NCBI GenBank assembly: GCA_029204225.1
Contig: CM055106.1
Span: 4,136,039 to 4,200,038 of the forward strand
Length of the DNA: 64,000 nt
DNA from: Diphasiastrum complanatum
Taxonomy: Eukaryota; Streptophyta; Lycopodiopsida; Lycopodiales; Lycopodiaceae
Direction: 5' to 3'
Shown: in pieces, positions 11,595 to 25,047 of the stretch
How positions within the stretch are numbered: the first letter of the stretch is position 1
How the letters are laid out: every line of letters begins with the position of its first letter
Translations under genes and position numbers: made by a program
Notes under the pieces: model-generated
The model's database searches: none
The model's input: only the letters and a program-made list of their open reading frames with translations
Told to the model about the DNA's origin: nothing

Positions 11595-11916
11595 CATAAT
11601 TGCACCCCCAAATCAGAAACACATTCAGAAACGCGGTCAGAAACGTGTTTCTGAAATGAGAAAGCGTTTTTCAAAAACGTTTTTTTATTTTATTTTTGTG
11701 GGCGATATGGGTATCAGATGGAAGCTTTGATCAAGGGCATTGCATTTTTATAGGTTGCCAAGTGTTTTGGGTAGAATTGGGTTGGTTAGAGCATGGTTTA
11801 GGTCTAGTTTAGAGCAATTTTAGGGCCAAAAATATATATAAATTGTTTTTCTTTGGCATGATTTTGATCCCAGAAGCGAATATTTTTGCCTAGAAACGCG
11901 TTTCTAGGCAACTATG
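11595..11916. mobile_element. hAT-type MITE (322 bp) with 8-bp target duplication
   Basis: Flanked by the direct repeat caatcatc (11587-11594 and 11917-11924), the 8-bp duplication typical of hAT elements. Termini are CATAATTGCA and, inverted, CATAGTTGCC. Subterminal sequence is rich in cagaaacg motifs and contains the palindrome agaaacgcgtttct near the right end. An internal block with gggtatcagatgg..gctttgat matches, in inverted orientation, a block at about 41160-41200 in the longer MITE at 40594-41320, so they are one family. It has no coding capacity and lies about 370 bp downstream of the Agenet stop codon. Confidence 0.88.
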
Positions 11917-11924
11917 CAATCATC

Positions 11925-12284
11925 CTTGCCCTGCATGACAATGAAAATTATAGAAAGATTATTGGAGGGAGCAAAAATTTGTTATCATATTCAAAACAGA
12001 TACACTATGGGGTGCATATAAGGTGAAAATGGCATGCAATTTATGTAGTGCACTATAGCTTCTTCAATGACCCAATGCCAACAACCTGCAAGACTCAATA
12101 CCAACAACATGCAACTCAAAAGTGAAGAAGCAACTAGGATACGATCGAAGAAATTTTTTGATGAAACCCAGTTAGTTCTGATTAACCTTGGACAACTGCC
12201 TATCAGTGAAAAATCTTAATCTGAACTCGCTTCAGAAGATTAATGTTTTGCACCTCCGTGGAACAGAAAACATACTGAAGTAGC
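11925..12284 (-). other. Probable 3' UTR/downstream region of the Agenet gene
   Basis: Lies directly after the minus-strand TAG at 12285-12287. No ORF is seen, and no clear polyadenylation hexamer was found within it. Confidence 0.4.
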
Positions 12285-13169
12285 CTAGTGTGTGGAGTGC
12301 GATATTCTGCCTGATTTACGGCATACCTCGAGTGCTTCAAGACATCTATTTTGTTGATTCTGTGCACTGATAGTGTTCAGCTGCACTTGCTTATCGGTGT
12401 ACAATAGCAAATCCTGCATTAATGATCTTCTGGTTTTGCGCTTATCTATCTTGGTACTTGATACCTTGGCAAAAGGCTGCTTGCCATCAATTTTCATGCC
12501 AATGATTGTTTTAGGGTATTGCTTCTGATATTTTCTCTTCCTTACCTCGGGTGTAGGCCTCTTCTGGCTACTGAAGTGTGGACTACTGATGTTGCCAGAC
12601 AGATAAGATGCAGACAAGGTCATTTCTGTGTCACATGATGCTTCCTCACGCTTCTTGGCAAATTGGTTTTCTGATCTTTTCTCTATATTTTGTGGAGCTA
12701 TTTCACTTTCTGTCCATGAATTTGGATAGAGAGGTAGCGACAGAGGTGTTCTTGTAGCTTTTTGTATCACATAAGCCGGCTTTTCGCTACTGACTTCGGA
12801 TGAAGAAGAATGCCCACCATCCTCACTTCTGCCCCCATTGTTCTTCAGACATGCAGCTGCAAATTTTTCTCTAGCATCGACTTTATTGATTTCAAAAGTA
12901 GCCGTGGACTTCTTTCTTTTCAAGGATTTATAAGTATCGGCAGCAGCTGTGACCACTTCCAAGTTTTGTTTCTTCTTGCCAAGTGGGGATAGCGATGGAG
13001 TAATAGCCTTCTTGGTAGTCATTAAGCTAATGCCAATGCTGCTGTCCTCAGCGTGAGAAGCTACACCAAACTCTGGCAAGCTCTCTCTTTCCTGATGTAT
13101 AATTGACAGAATACTTTTGTTATGTTGTGCAATATCCGTACTGGGTCCTGTCGAAGGAGGATGCTGTTC
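12285..13169 (-). CDS. Agenet gene, last exon (C-terminal tail)
   Basis: Begins after the acceptor CATCAG with GAA CAG CAT in phase 0 and ends at TAG (12287-12285), giving residues 1230-1523. The tail is Lys/Arg and Ser-rich with several nuclear-localisation-like clusters (LKRKKS, KRKYQK, KRKTRR). It has no folded domain that I recognise, as expected for the family's disordered C-terminus. The open reading frame extends upstream of the acceptor to 13220, but that part is intron. Confidence 0.9.
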   Translation of the reverse strand, partial: EQHPPSTGPSTDIAQHNKSILSIIHQERESLPEFGVASHAEDSSIGISLMTTKKAITPSLSPLGKKKQNLEVVTAAADTYKSLKRKKSTATFEINKVDAREKFAAACLKNNGGRSEDGGHSSSSEVSSEKPAYVIQKATRTPLSLPLYPNSWTESEIAPQNIEKRSENQFAKKREEASCDTEMTLSASYLSGNISSPHFSSQKRPTPEVRKRKYQKQYPKTIIGMKIDGKQPFAKVSSTKIDKRKTRRSLMQDLLLYTDKQVQLNTISAQNQQNRCLEALEVCRKSGRISHSTH

Positions 13170-13661
13170 CTGATGTGAAAGTAACCATGTAAGGTAAGAA
13201 ATACGATTGGTATCAGACAAATTTCATGAAGGTAATTGAGCCAAGTGAGCAGACTATTATTAATAGAAGCTCTATTTGGTCAGGATAAGTCTCACCTGTA
13301 CATTGGCTTGCAGTGATAGCTCGCTATACACGATCCATCGTCCATTTTTCCATACCAACGATGGCCTTAGATTCCAAGACTTTATGACTTGTATATCTCC
13401 ATCCCCTGAAAATCGGAAGCGAAGTTTAGGCAGCTTGATTTTTCAACAGATCTTGTGAGGTTAGTCAACTTAATGCATAGAAGGAACTACAATTATGGCA
13501 GGTCAAGTTTTAGATGCCCAAAAGCTTTATGTATGAATGACCATTGCCACACCCAAGTGTCAATTACCACAAATAATCATGTATTCGAGAGCGACTGGCG
13601 GAGACCACCAGCTATCGGGAATGGAGTGGTATTGGCCATTAACTCACTTAATTGCGCCCCC

Positions 13662-13710
<49 letters not shown>

Positions 13711-13979
13711 TTAGTTGGGTCACATGACGGAGGCTGCCACCGGTGGTTGCCTCTGGTGGCATCCTCCCAAAATGTGGGGGCAAGCCACATGTTGGAGGCA
13801 GAGTGCTACCTTCGACCTATGTGTCATAATCTGATTGGGCATGTTGCTGCCAGTTGGCAGAGGTTGCCTCCAAAGGCTGGCCTGCCCTTGGAGGTTGATG
13901 ACTTTTTTTAACCTCCGGAGGTAGGAGGGCTTGCCTCCGAAGGTAGGAGAGAATATTCCCCCTGCCTCCTCCATGTGGC

Positions 13980-14017
<38 letters not shown>

Positions 14018-14112
14018 TCACATTATTGCTATTTTTACTCCCTTCAAATAAATTTTAGGGCAAATGTGGACCAATGAGGATAGACAAAACTCTTTTTGTC
14101 TATCATTGCCCA

Positions 14113-14162
<50 letters not shown>

Positions 14163-15710
14163 GCATCTTCGATTTTAAAACAAGAACATTGTGGTATACC
14201 ACAAAGGCATTGCAACAAACTTTTTGAATAAAAAATCTTATTGTTTGAGATTGTATGCAAAGTAATTAGCTATTTGCGGATAATAGTTTTCTTAGAAATG
14301 TGGCATAATGGCTAGCATTTTGTTTTCGTACCTCAAGGATTGAAGTGTAATTTAAAGTGTGTTCATGAGTATATATATTTGATAATAATAATAAAAAAAC
14401 ATAAGTAAAATGCTTTTAAAAATGCAAGTAGATATTTTTTATTTGATTATTGTTGTTGGTGATGATGGTGCTGCATCATGGAGATTGAGAGCCTAGCTTA
14501 AGAATGCACACAAGAAAAAGAAAAGGACAAAGTTTTTTGCTATTTATGACCTAATATAAGAGCATAATATTGAAACCAAAGAACATGCCTATCGTGACCT
14601 CCACCAGGGATCAAAGACTAGGATGTTAAACTCATAGACCCAAAGGAAATCGAATGGTGGACAAACCTACCCAACCAAACCTAAATTGAACGGATATCTA
14701 GTAAGCATGAAAAATAAAGATATCATGATCTCTTTCAAACTTGAAGTAGAAAGGTGAAGTTGAGAACACAACCAGCTCCTTGCTATTCTCTTGAGTCCAT
14801 CTAAACCTTCATTATGTTGAGAAAACATATTGTTCTTGCTTTGAACAAAGCACGTTTCGAGTGGCTTAACATAATCTTCCTTCTTCACTATGTTGCCATC
14901 TTGGTAGATCCCTTTATCATCTTTGGCCTCCAAATGTTGATGAAGAGAAACAAAAACCATACATTGGGTCTTCATGAGAACTTCGTTGTCTTTTTCCTTT
15001 CCTTCACATATTTCCTCTTTTTGGTTGCATCTAATAAGGAAAGATATACTTTCTCTTAAATAATGAGCATCATCAAAACAAGATTTATGTCTACTGCTTG
15101 ATCATAAGTAAGCCTTGAAAAAAGTTTGTTTGTCCCTAGATGACCACCTAATTATGGTGTAGAATATTACTCATATGATAATGATTCAACCACATCATCT
15201 GATTACAATGTCAACAAACATTGAACTCTCTACTTTGGATTATATGAAAGTACAATCACCTCTGGACTTGAGAAGATCACCCTCACCAATTTTATCATCC
15301 AATAGCATGTTGGTATGACTCCTCTAGCCCTTGTGAGTGATTGATCCATAGCTTGGAGGTAGATTAGTTGGTAGACGCTACATCTATTGTTTGTACCTAG
15401 TCATAAAAAATATAGCAAAGATGGAGGAAGAGGGGGTTTTGAAAATGTAGTTCAAACAAACTGTAGCAGATGAAGAAATTACATTACTCTTTAAGCTAAA
15501 TTTAAGTCTAAGGCAATAACTAAATCAACAAAGCTAAGAAAACATAGTCTAAAGTAGAAGCTATTGTTGAATTATAAGTTCTAACTACCAAAAAGGGAGG
15601 GCTAGGAGACAATTTTTGAGTTATCGAGCTGTTGTGTGCAAGCAACAAAGAAACATATACAAGCAACACACAAAGTTAGGGAGGGTGGGTAAGTAGGTAG
15701 GTAGTGAGAT

Positions 15711-15800
<90 letters not shown>

Positions 15801-18800
15801 GGGAATTGAAAGAAGGTGTGAGAGTGTGAGAAACTAAAATAGCTCGAAAAGAAACGAACACGAAAAAAAGCGAACTTGAAACTCGAACGAGAAATGAACT
15901 CGAACGGAAAGTGTTTGTGCATAGCGGAATGAGCATATTACTCTTTCCCTAAGCATGACTACGCCTATCAGAAACGAGCAGAATGTTAGTGATAGAAATC
16001 ACGGTCGATCTGATTATGTAGCCAAACATTTAGCAACAAGACATCAAAAGAATAATTTGTCGTGAACAACTAGACAAATTATTAGTCGCGAATGATTCGC
16101 GAAGAATAGATTACCAGATTGAGCAATAAGAGAGTCAGACAGAATGTAGAAAAGCATAGTAATATTGACACAAATCTGAACGCAGAACAAAATAGAGTTG
16201 TTATCAGATTAAGTATAGCAAAATATACATGTCAATAATGCTATGGAGCACAAGACAATAGTGGACGAAACCGCATGTTCTACAAAGCTAATTCAATCTG
16301 TAAAAGGAATGAACCTGTTACTGACAATACAAAAAAAGAATCAGTGCACAAGGCATCTACTTCGTCTATCTCTGATAAGTTTCAGATGCTATTATTTTCA
16401 CACACTATTATCTCACATCTTGTCATATATATACACAATTTTATAGGTGTGCAGATGAAAAAAGTATAAAATAGATGTGCTGTCTGTAGGAGATCGTGGG
16501 TGGCTGCTGTTATTGTCAAATTTGTTAACACAGTTGCATGGGATGAGCGTGAGAAGGCCGCGACATCAGCCTTTGCTGAAATGGACGTTGGTGAAGATGC
16601 GAAAAATGTGACACTCTGACAAATGCCTTAGGATTTGATTTACAGGGTGTCTCCGCTTTTCCTAGGACACCTTCGACATTTTGTAAGGCAAGGTCATCTT
16701 TTTCGCTTGTCACAAATTACGTGTAAAAACACAGTGTCGCGTTTTTCGCCTTTTTCGCCTGTGAAAAATTACTTGTATTTATGCAGACAGTCGAGTTTTT
16801 TGCCTGTTACATGTAAATATGTAGACTGTGCGACAACATGAGAGAAAAATGCAGCATGAATGGAGGCAGATTAAAATAGGATTTAGGAGAGCAGAGGAGA
16901 TAAATCCAACACCCCCCCTTGAACTGGATCTGTGAAAGTAATTCACAAAATCTATTGTGTGCATTAACACTTAATGCCTTCGTGAATATATCTACAACCA
17001 TGTCCTGCGTTCTGTTGTACGTTAAGCTCATCTCCTTGTTGAGAACTTTGCTCTTGATGTAGTGATATCTGATTTCAATGTGCTTACTCCTAGAGTGAAA
17101 TCTAGGGTTGGCCGATAAGGCAATAGCACTCTGATTATCTCAGAATAAAATTGTGGGGTTGTACTGATACAAATTAATGTCTGACAGTAAATTTCTCAAC
17201 CAAAACGCAGGTTTGCTTATGACTGGTCCATGAGATAGGACCGTCGTTGAAGAAGAATACCTGCTTGGTCTGAGGACATTGGTCCTTTGACAAATGCAGG
17301 CTTGGATCGGTGAGTGAGCTAACTTACAATTCATTAGATTGTATCTGTTAAAAACATTGTGAAGATACCTTTGTTGAGTGATGTAGATCAGTCGTCTCGC
17401 TCTGTCTCTGTGGATCTGAATGCCCAGACAGAAGTGAGCTTCATCCAGATCAGTCATGTCGAACTCTGAAAACAACATTTGCTTAGAATTCTTGACAAAT
17501 TTGGTATTGTTGCTGAAAAGCAACATATCATCTACGTATAAGGTGATGATAATGAAGGATTGCTGCATTGACTTGGAATAAACGTTGCAATCAACAGTGC
17601 TTGATTGGAATCCTTGTTCGATGAGGAATGTGCTGATCCTCTAAAACCAAGCTCTGACAGACTGTTTCAAGTCGTAAAGTGCTTTGTGGAGTTTACAGAC
17701 ATGATTTTTCATATCTTTCAGAACGTATTTTTTGGGCTGAATCATGTAGATGTCTTCTTGTATAACTTCATTCAGAAAAGTTGTTTGTACATCAAGTTGA
17801 TGTACTTCGAGGTCAGCAGTTGCAGCATAAGACAGGAGTGCTCGGATCGATGAATGTTTGACTACTGGACTGAAAGTCTCGCTGTAGTTGACGTTGGGGA
17901 TCTGAGTGAATCCTCGTGCTACCAATCTTGCCTTCCTTCGATCAATTGCTCCATTGGCGTTGTATTTAATCTTAAAGATCCATTTGCAATCAATGATATT
18001 GTTGCCAATAGGAGCTTCGACTAGTGACCATGTCTGGTTCTTGATCAGAGAGGAATACTCTCTATCCATAGCTTCTCTCTAGAGATCAGAGTCTGGTTGG
18101 CTGAGTGCCTCTTCGATTGTCGTCAGTTTTTGTATCAAGAGACATGCAGACTCAGGAGTATACCTTGTGTGCTATGTGCGCACTCGGCTTGATCTTTTGG
18201 GAGGATTCGACTTATGAACCACTCTTGGGACCTGTTGCTGGGTAGCAGCAACGTCTTCGTCTGATTCGTTGTCAAAAAGTGGGTCAACAATGGACACGCC
18301 TGAGCCAGAAGCTCGAACAGTCGTGTCAATGACAGGTGATGAAGGTTCTCCTGCAATATCCTTGCCTTTGATGTCGACGAACTGATCCTCGATAAAGACT
18401 ATATCCCGACTATACAAGATTTGCTGGGTATCAGGATCATACAACTTGTATGTATTATTAGATGAAGTATATCCAATCAGGGTGGTCTTGAGACCTTGGA
18501 AGTCCAATTTCTTCCTCGTGTCTTTTGGGATCTGCACATAGGCAACGCATCCAAACACTCTTAGGGTCTTCACAGAAGGCTTAGAGCCTGTCCACACCTC
18601 GTGGGGTGTCTTGCCTGAGAGGGCCTTGGTCAGACATCTGTTTTGGACGTAAGCTGCATTGGAGACAACTTTGGCCCAGAATATCTTGGGCAGCGATGCA
18701 TGCGCTAGCATACATTTGGCCGATTCAACCAGGGTACGGTTCTTCCTCTCAACTAAGCCATTAGACTGAGGATTGTAAGGAGTGATGAATTGCTGCTCAA

Positions 18801-21399
18801 TGCCTTGGCTTTGGCAATACTCCTTAAACTCGGTAGAGATATATTCTCCACCATTGTCTGACCTCAGGGCCTTGATCATCAAGCAATGACTTAATTTATA
18901 CAAGTATCCATGCCTCTTTCCGAGTGCTAGGATCTTGCCTGTCCTATATTCTACTTTGCACTGATCACATTCAAATTCTACTCTTTGTCCTAGATCTGTG
19001 ATTCTGCTTACAGAGAGCAGATTCGTAGATAAATTTGGTACATACAGGACTTTAGAAAGTAGCTTAGATTGATCATTTGCAAAGTTCAATTTCACAGTAC
19101 CTTCACCTTTAATAGCTTGTGTGCTATTGTCGCCAAGGTGAACATATTTTTTGGTACTATAAGGTGTATAGGACTCGAAATAGCCAATGAGGCTGGTCAT
19201 GTGTTGAGTGGCTTCGGAATCCAGGAATCAAGAACTGTCGTCGGATGCTCCTTGATGGCTGGTCATAAAGACATCATGATCCGCTTCTTGAATAGGCTGT
19301 GGCTGTAGCTGCATTTGCCACTTGATTCGAATGCCCCTTGTTATTGTTCTTTGCTTGCAATATCCGACAATCTTGAATTTCATGGTTGTTTCGCTTGCAG
19401 TATCTGCAGAACAACTTCTTCTTCGTCTGCGGATTTGACTGTTCTTTGTGCTGTTGTGCTAGTTTCTGGTCTAGCTTTGATTGGTTTGGGCCTTTCTTCT
19501 TCTTCTTCTGCTTAGTCATGCTCTTGTTGGTGTATAAAGCATGAGAATCAGTTGAGGAACTTAAGGCTTCGTTCCTCCACATGTCTTCTTGCAACAACAT
19601 AGTAATGACTCTCGAAAGAGTCAGTTTTGGATGTGTCATGATGATCATCACCCAACTGTCATATGAGCTTGGCAAGCTTGTAAGCAGTTGCATTACTGCA
19701 TCTTGATCGTCTATGATAGATCCGACAGTAGCCATTTGCCTTAGCAAGTTCATGAATTGATTGATGTGATTCTGAAAGGAATCACCATTCGCCTCTTGAG
19801 AGAGTAAAATTTCTTCCTGAGATGTAGCTTGGAAGCTATATCTCGCACTTCTATAGTGTGTTCAAGATGTCCCAGACTTCTTTTGATGTCTGAGCCTCGG
19901 ATACATGTCCGATCTGGGTATCCGTAATGTTGAGGATAATCAACGCGAAGCCTTTCCATCTTTTCGCTTCCATCTGGCGATTGCTGCGTCGTCTACTTTG
20001 GGTTTCTCTTTTGCACCTATAACAACGTCATACAATTCTTCAACCATTAGTACAGTTTTTATCTTAAATTTTCACAGATGGTAATTGGCTCCATCAAGCT
20101 TGTCCATGATAAGATTGGCTTTCCCTTGAAAATCCATGTAGAAAATTAGTCTAAGTGATAGGAAAAAGTATCAGTGATCTAAGTATGAAAATCTGGTACT
20201 GAATTATAGAACAAGAAGACAATTACTCTATTGGTTGGTAGAGTCTTGTACTGTGGAAGCTTATCAGGCTATGAAAATAGCTCTGATACCATGTTGGGAA
20301 TTGAAAGAGGGTGTGAGAGTGTCAGAAACTAAAATAGCTCGAAAAGAAATGAACACGAAAAGAAGCGAACTCGAAACTCGAACGAGAAACGAACTCGAAC
20401 GGAAAGTGTTCGTGCACAACAGAATGAGCTATATTATTCTTTTCCTAAGCATGACCATGCCTATCAGAAACAAACAGAATGTTAGTGATAGAAATCTCGG
20501 TCGATCTGATTACGTAGCCAAACATTAAGCAACAAAACATCAGAAAAATAATTTGTCTTGACAAATTATTAGTCGCGAATGATTCGTGAAGAATAGATTA
20601 CCATATTGTAAGAGAGTCAAACAGAATGTAGAAAAGCATAGCAATATTGACACAAATTTGAACGCAGAACAAAACAGAGCTATTATCAGATTAAGTATAG
20701 CAAAATATACATGTCAATAATGCTGTGGAGCACAAGACAATAGCGGACGAAATCGCATGCTCTACAAAGTTAATTCAATCTATAAAAGGAATAAACCTGT
20801 TACTGACAATACAAAAAAAGAATCAATGCACAAGACATCTAATTCGTCTATCTATAATAAGTTTCTGATGCTATTATTTTCACACACACTGTTATCTCAC
20901 ATCTTGTCATATATATACACAATTTTACAGGTGTGCAGATGAAGAAAGTACAAAGTGGATGTGCTGTCTGTAGGGGATTGTGGGTGGCTGTTGTCGTTGT
21001 TAAATCTGTTAGCACAGTTGCATGGGATGAGCGTGAGAAGGCCGCGACACCAGCCTTTGCTGAATTGAACGTTGGTGAAGATGTGAAAAATGCGAAACTC
21101 TAACAAATGTCTTAGGATTTGATTTACAGGGTGCCTCCGCTTTTCCTAGGGCACCTTCGGCACTTTATAAGGCATTGTTGCCTTTTTCGCCTATCACAAA
21201 TCACGTGTAAAAACATAGCGTTGCATTTTTCGCCTTTTTCGCTTGTGGAAAATTATTTGTATTTATGCAAACAAATGAGTTTTTTGTTTGTCTTATTTTA
21301 CATGTAAATATGCAAACTCTGTGACAACATGAGGAAAAATGCAGCATGAATGGAGGCATATTAAAATAAGATTTAGGAGAGCAGAGGAGATAAATCCAA

Positions 21400-21482
<83 letters not shown>

Positions 21483-24400
21483 TACATGCGCTTTGACGAG
21501 GGCTAACTTCCACTCTTTTTTTTCCACAAAGTGTTGCGCCACACCTTTAACATGTTGCGGAATCATTGGGCATTTTGCACATATGTTGTGCACTTCTCTT
21601 GAAGATGTCGACTTCCTCATTCAAATATTGTTCAAATGTTGACGTGAATTAACTCTCTATAACATTGATAGTTGCAACATCCAGGTATTTATCATGTGAC
21701 TATATGGGTATGCTTGTTAGGCGCAAGAGGGATGTGATAACTAGACACAATTCTGCAGGGCCTTACATGCTAAGAAGAAATGATTATCTAGCCAAGACAC
21801 CCCTCTCTCTCTCTAGAATTTTTTACAAGTCCTTAACCCTAATGTAACAATATATGGAGCATTGTATCCTACGGACAACAAATAACTAGGCACAATAAAC
21901 ATTCAGTCCAGTACATGCTTCATTTCCAAACATTGAATTTGGATTTGAGACCCAAGTTTTTGAAGGCAAAAACTCGATTCATGTGTTCGATATTAAAGTA
22001 CTTATTTCCATTAGATTAGATCATCTTTGCGCTCAAAGTTCCCTTTGTAATAATATTTTCTGTTTTTGCAAGAATTAATAAAAAAAATTCCATTCCCACA
22101 TCTCACACCAAATGACATACACAACAAGGTTGTTCCACCCTAGAATCACACACACAAACACACACACACACACACACACATGTTGTTGATACACAAAAGT
22201 TTGTAAGAGTAGAAAAATAAGCATGCATCCATAGTTTTATTCATTCTAGCTTCAAGCAAGGGATAAATTGGATCTTAACTTACCAGGAAAGAAAACTATA
22301 ACTTTGTTCTCATCCTCACTACTCATCGATGTGACAATTCCTTCCCACCACCTAGCCACATAATAGGTTGAGTTAGCACGTACTAGATGGTAGTTTGGTA
22401 ATGCTAGTTTGTTACCAATTTTTTTTTTGTTAAACTTTTGCTTAATTTTTATAATATTCAACTCTCCATCTTGATATAATCAACAAGTGGCAAACATCTA
22501 CTTAAAAATGTACTTAGGTCCTTTTGGCATAAGCTCTTACTCATACATCTATTTGTCTAGAAGGATGAATTACTTCATTCTTGTGTTGCTTTGAAGGTGA
22601 CATTATGACTATTAAAATTGTACACCTAGAACTTTAACAAATTGTTTAAAAAGGAATTTCACCCAAATTCAACGACTACTTAAAAAAACTCTTACTAGGT
22701 TAGAACCATATAGAAGGTAGATTCTTCTAGTACTTTCAAACAAAGTTGCATTGAAACATGCTCCTTAAACCAATGTTCCAAACATTGGAGCCTAAAAAAC
22801 AACTTTTTGAGATTTTTTGAGTACAGTTGGGACATCAATACTGAGATTGAGTTCCGATAGACATGCAAGGAATATAAGAAAGGGGATAAAGCATATGAGA
22901 AAGGAAAAATATTTTCAAAGACTCGAGATTCACCTTTGTTAATATAGAGTTATTTTATGAGTGATAAAAGTAGAGGGAAAATGAAAAGGACTTCAAAGGA
23001 AAGGTTTGCACGAATATTTTATTATTGAAATGGTAGGATTTCAAAAGATGTGTACAAATAAACTAGTGATCGATAATTTTTGAGTTATTTTGTGGTCATT
23101 TTTCATTTGATGCTTTCATGTTTGTAGCAAATGTTTCTAGGTACTATTCGATACACTATAGCTAGTGACAATTTTTTGCACTTGTTTTCAGGTGTTATTC
23201 ATCCTTGAACAATCCAAACATTCAATGTAGACAAATGTTAGCTATCTTTTGGAGTAATATAGCGAAAGGCCTGAGTCACTTCTTTTCAAGAATCTACATT
23301 AGGTGTCCACTTCATAGTGGATTTATCACTTTTACTTTAAGGGTTTCAATCTTGTTATTCATATCTTTGGGATGCATTGTAACATGGGAGACATATTGTT
23401 GGAGGTGGAAATTATTGAGCAAGACAATTTACCTCTATGATGGTGGTGTCTATGTTGTAGATAGAAAAGTCTAGGGCTTCGACTAGAATGAAGGCACGTG
23501 TGAAATGAAATAGTAATAAACGATTATATTTGATTGATCTATGACCCGAGTGATAGCACAAATAATTCTACACATTATTAGGGAAGAGCACTTGCAAAAT
23601 TGCATGAAATGTAGATATAACCAATGTGAATGTCTTAACCCTAAAATGAAACTTAAATAAAGCCTTAGATAGCACAATCTCACAAGAAGAGAGAGAGAGA
23701 AGAGATATCAATGCACATATTGATACTCGGATTAGGGGCAAAAGGATCGATTTTAACACAATATAAAAAATATCCATTTTTAGTTGGTATCAAAGGCCTA
23801 TTTGCCTTTCAAAGGAAGTCAAAATTTTGTGCAAAGCTTGCAAACCTTTTGATAAAACATAAATTCCCAAAGTTAAATCTCATTAAACTACACCACATGG
23901 CATCGTGGCATTAGGCAAGCCCAACTGCTTGCACATGTATTGCACATGTACGGAAACGCCAACGCTCTCATACAACTAAGCAAAGTCATTCATATATAGC
24001 ACCCTTCCATAAATATTATTCATGGTGCCCCGAAGACATTGGTGGGCACAAACAAAGGCCTTTCAAATCATATGCATATTACACTTAAAAATGTCATGCT
24101 TTTTTTCCACCCTTGAAAAAAAGCCTAATTTTAGAAAAAGATTGTAGTTATACTCGGGTTTATACTCGGTTGGTATCACCCTTGCAATTCCCAGGCCAAT
24201 TGATACCAACCACCGACAATGTAGACATGGTTATATTCATACTCAACATGTATCAATTTTTTTTTTAATGTGTAATACCATGATTCGAATGGTATTAAAA
24301 ATATCAATACCCATCGAACACTAGGTGCAGACGTGCAACACCATCCAAGGGTGGAGGTGGGAGCTCCACCACCTCCCCCGCAGTCTCCCTTCTTTTCCTC

Positions 24401-25009
24401 ATCTCTCCTCACCTTCCATCATTGTTGGAAAGGCCCTACAACAATGGGAATTGAAATTTCAAAATATGTTGATCTAGCTTGAATGGCCTTAGGGCCAATG
24501 GTGGGCCTTTCTTCTCCAAAAAAAAAAGAAAAGCTTATTAAAAGTTTATCTTATTTGAATTTGAATTTTTAATGCCCTTGCCCAAAAAAAAGAAAAAAAA
24601 AAAAGGAATGCCATTGTCTTTCAAATTGACCTAAAGTGCATACTCCGTCCAAAATGCATCCAATGCCATTTGCTCTTAAATATTTGAAGTTTGAAACTTT
24701 GATGCTCACTAAATTTATTATTACACATGTACTTTTGCATTCACATATTACATCTTTAGATCCTTTCATAAATTTAAATAAAGACTTTTTGACATAATTT
24801 GTATTTCCCTATTTAAATCCCTAGCATTTTTGGGGAGTGACATCAATGATGGGTTGTAAAAAACAATCAAATTTTGAGCCATACCAAGGCTTTTAAAATG
24901 TTTCAAATTTGCATAGTAAACAAATGCCACCATCAAAACGAGGATGGGCTACTTGTTGTTTGGACTACTTGTTGTTCCCTATAGCAATTCAAGGGATATG
25001 AGGTAATAG

Positions 25010-25047
<38 letters not shown>

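Larger units (their letters stand above)
15797..21401 (-). mobile_element. Ty1/copia retrotransposon with both LTRs, inserted in a CT tract
   Basis: LTRs at 15797-16911 (3', 1115 bp) and 20292-21401 (5', 1110 bp) both run TGTTGG...CCAACA on the minus strand. The PBS (20280-20291) abuts the 5' LTR and the polypurine tract (16912-16920) abuts the 3' LTR. The 5-bp target duplication is tctct on both sides (15792-15796 and 21402-21406). Domain order gag, protease, integrase, RT, RNase H defines copia. The LTRs differ at roughly 5% of sites in the first 90 bases compared, so the insertion is not recent. Coding is dead (nonsense codons, frameshifts, internal deletions). It is in the same orientation as the host gene. 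Confidence 0.96.

Noticed and set aside
13170-13220. ATG at 13220 as start of a separate 311-residue gene
   Set aside because: A clear acceptor at 13170 and phase match to the preceding exon show it is the last exon of the Agenet gene.
15602-15936. Open frames of Arg-Glu repeats over CT tracts (also near 13577-14260 and 21201-21620)
   Set aside because: They are translations of (CT)n in periodic frames, with no conserved flanking protein.
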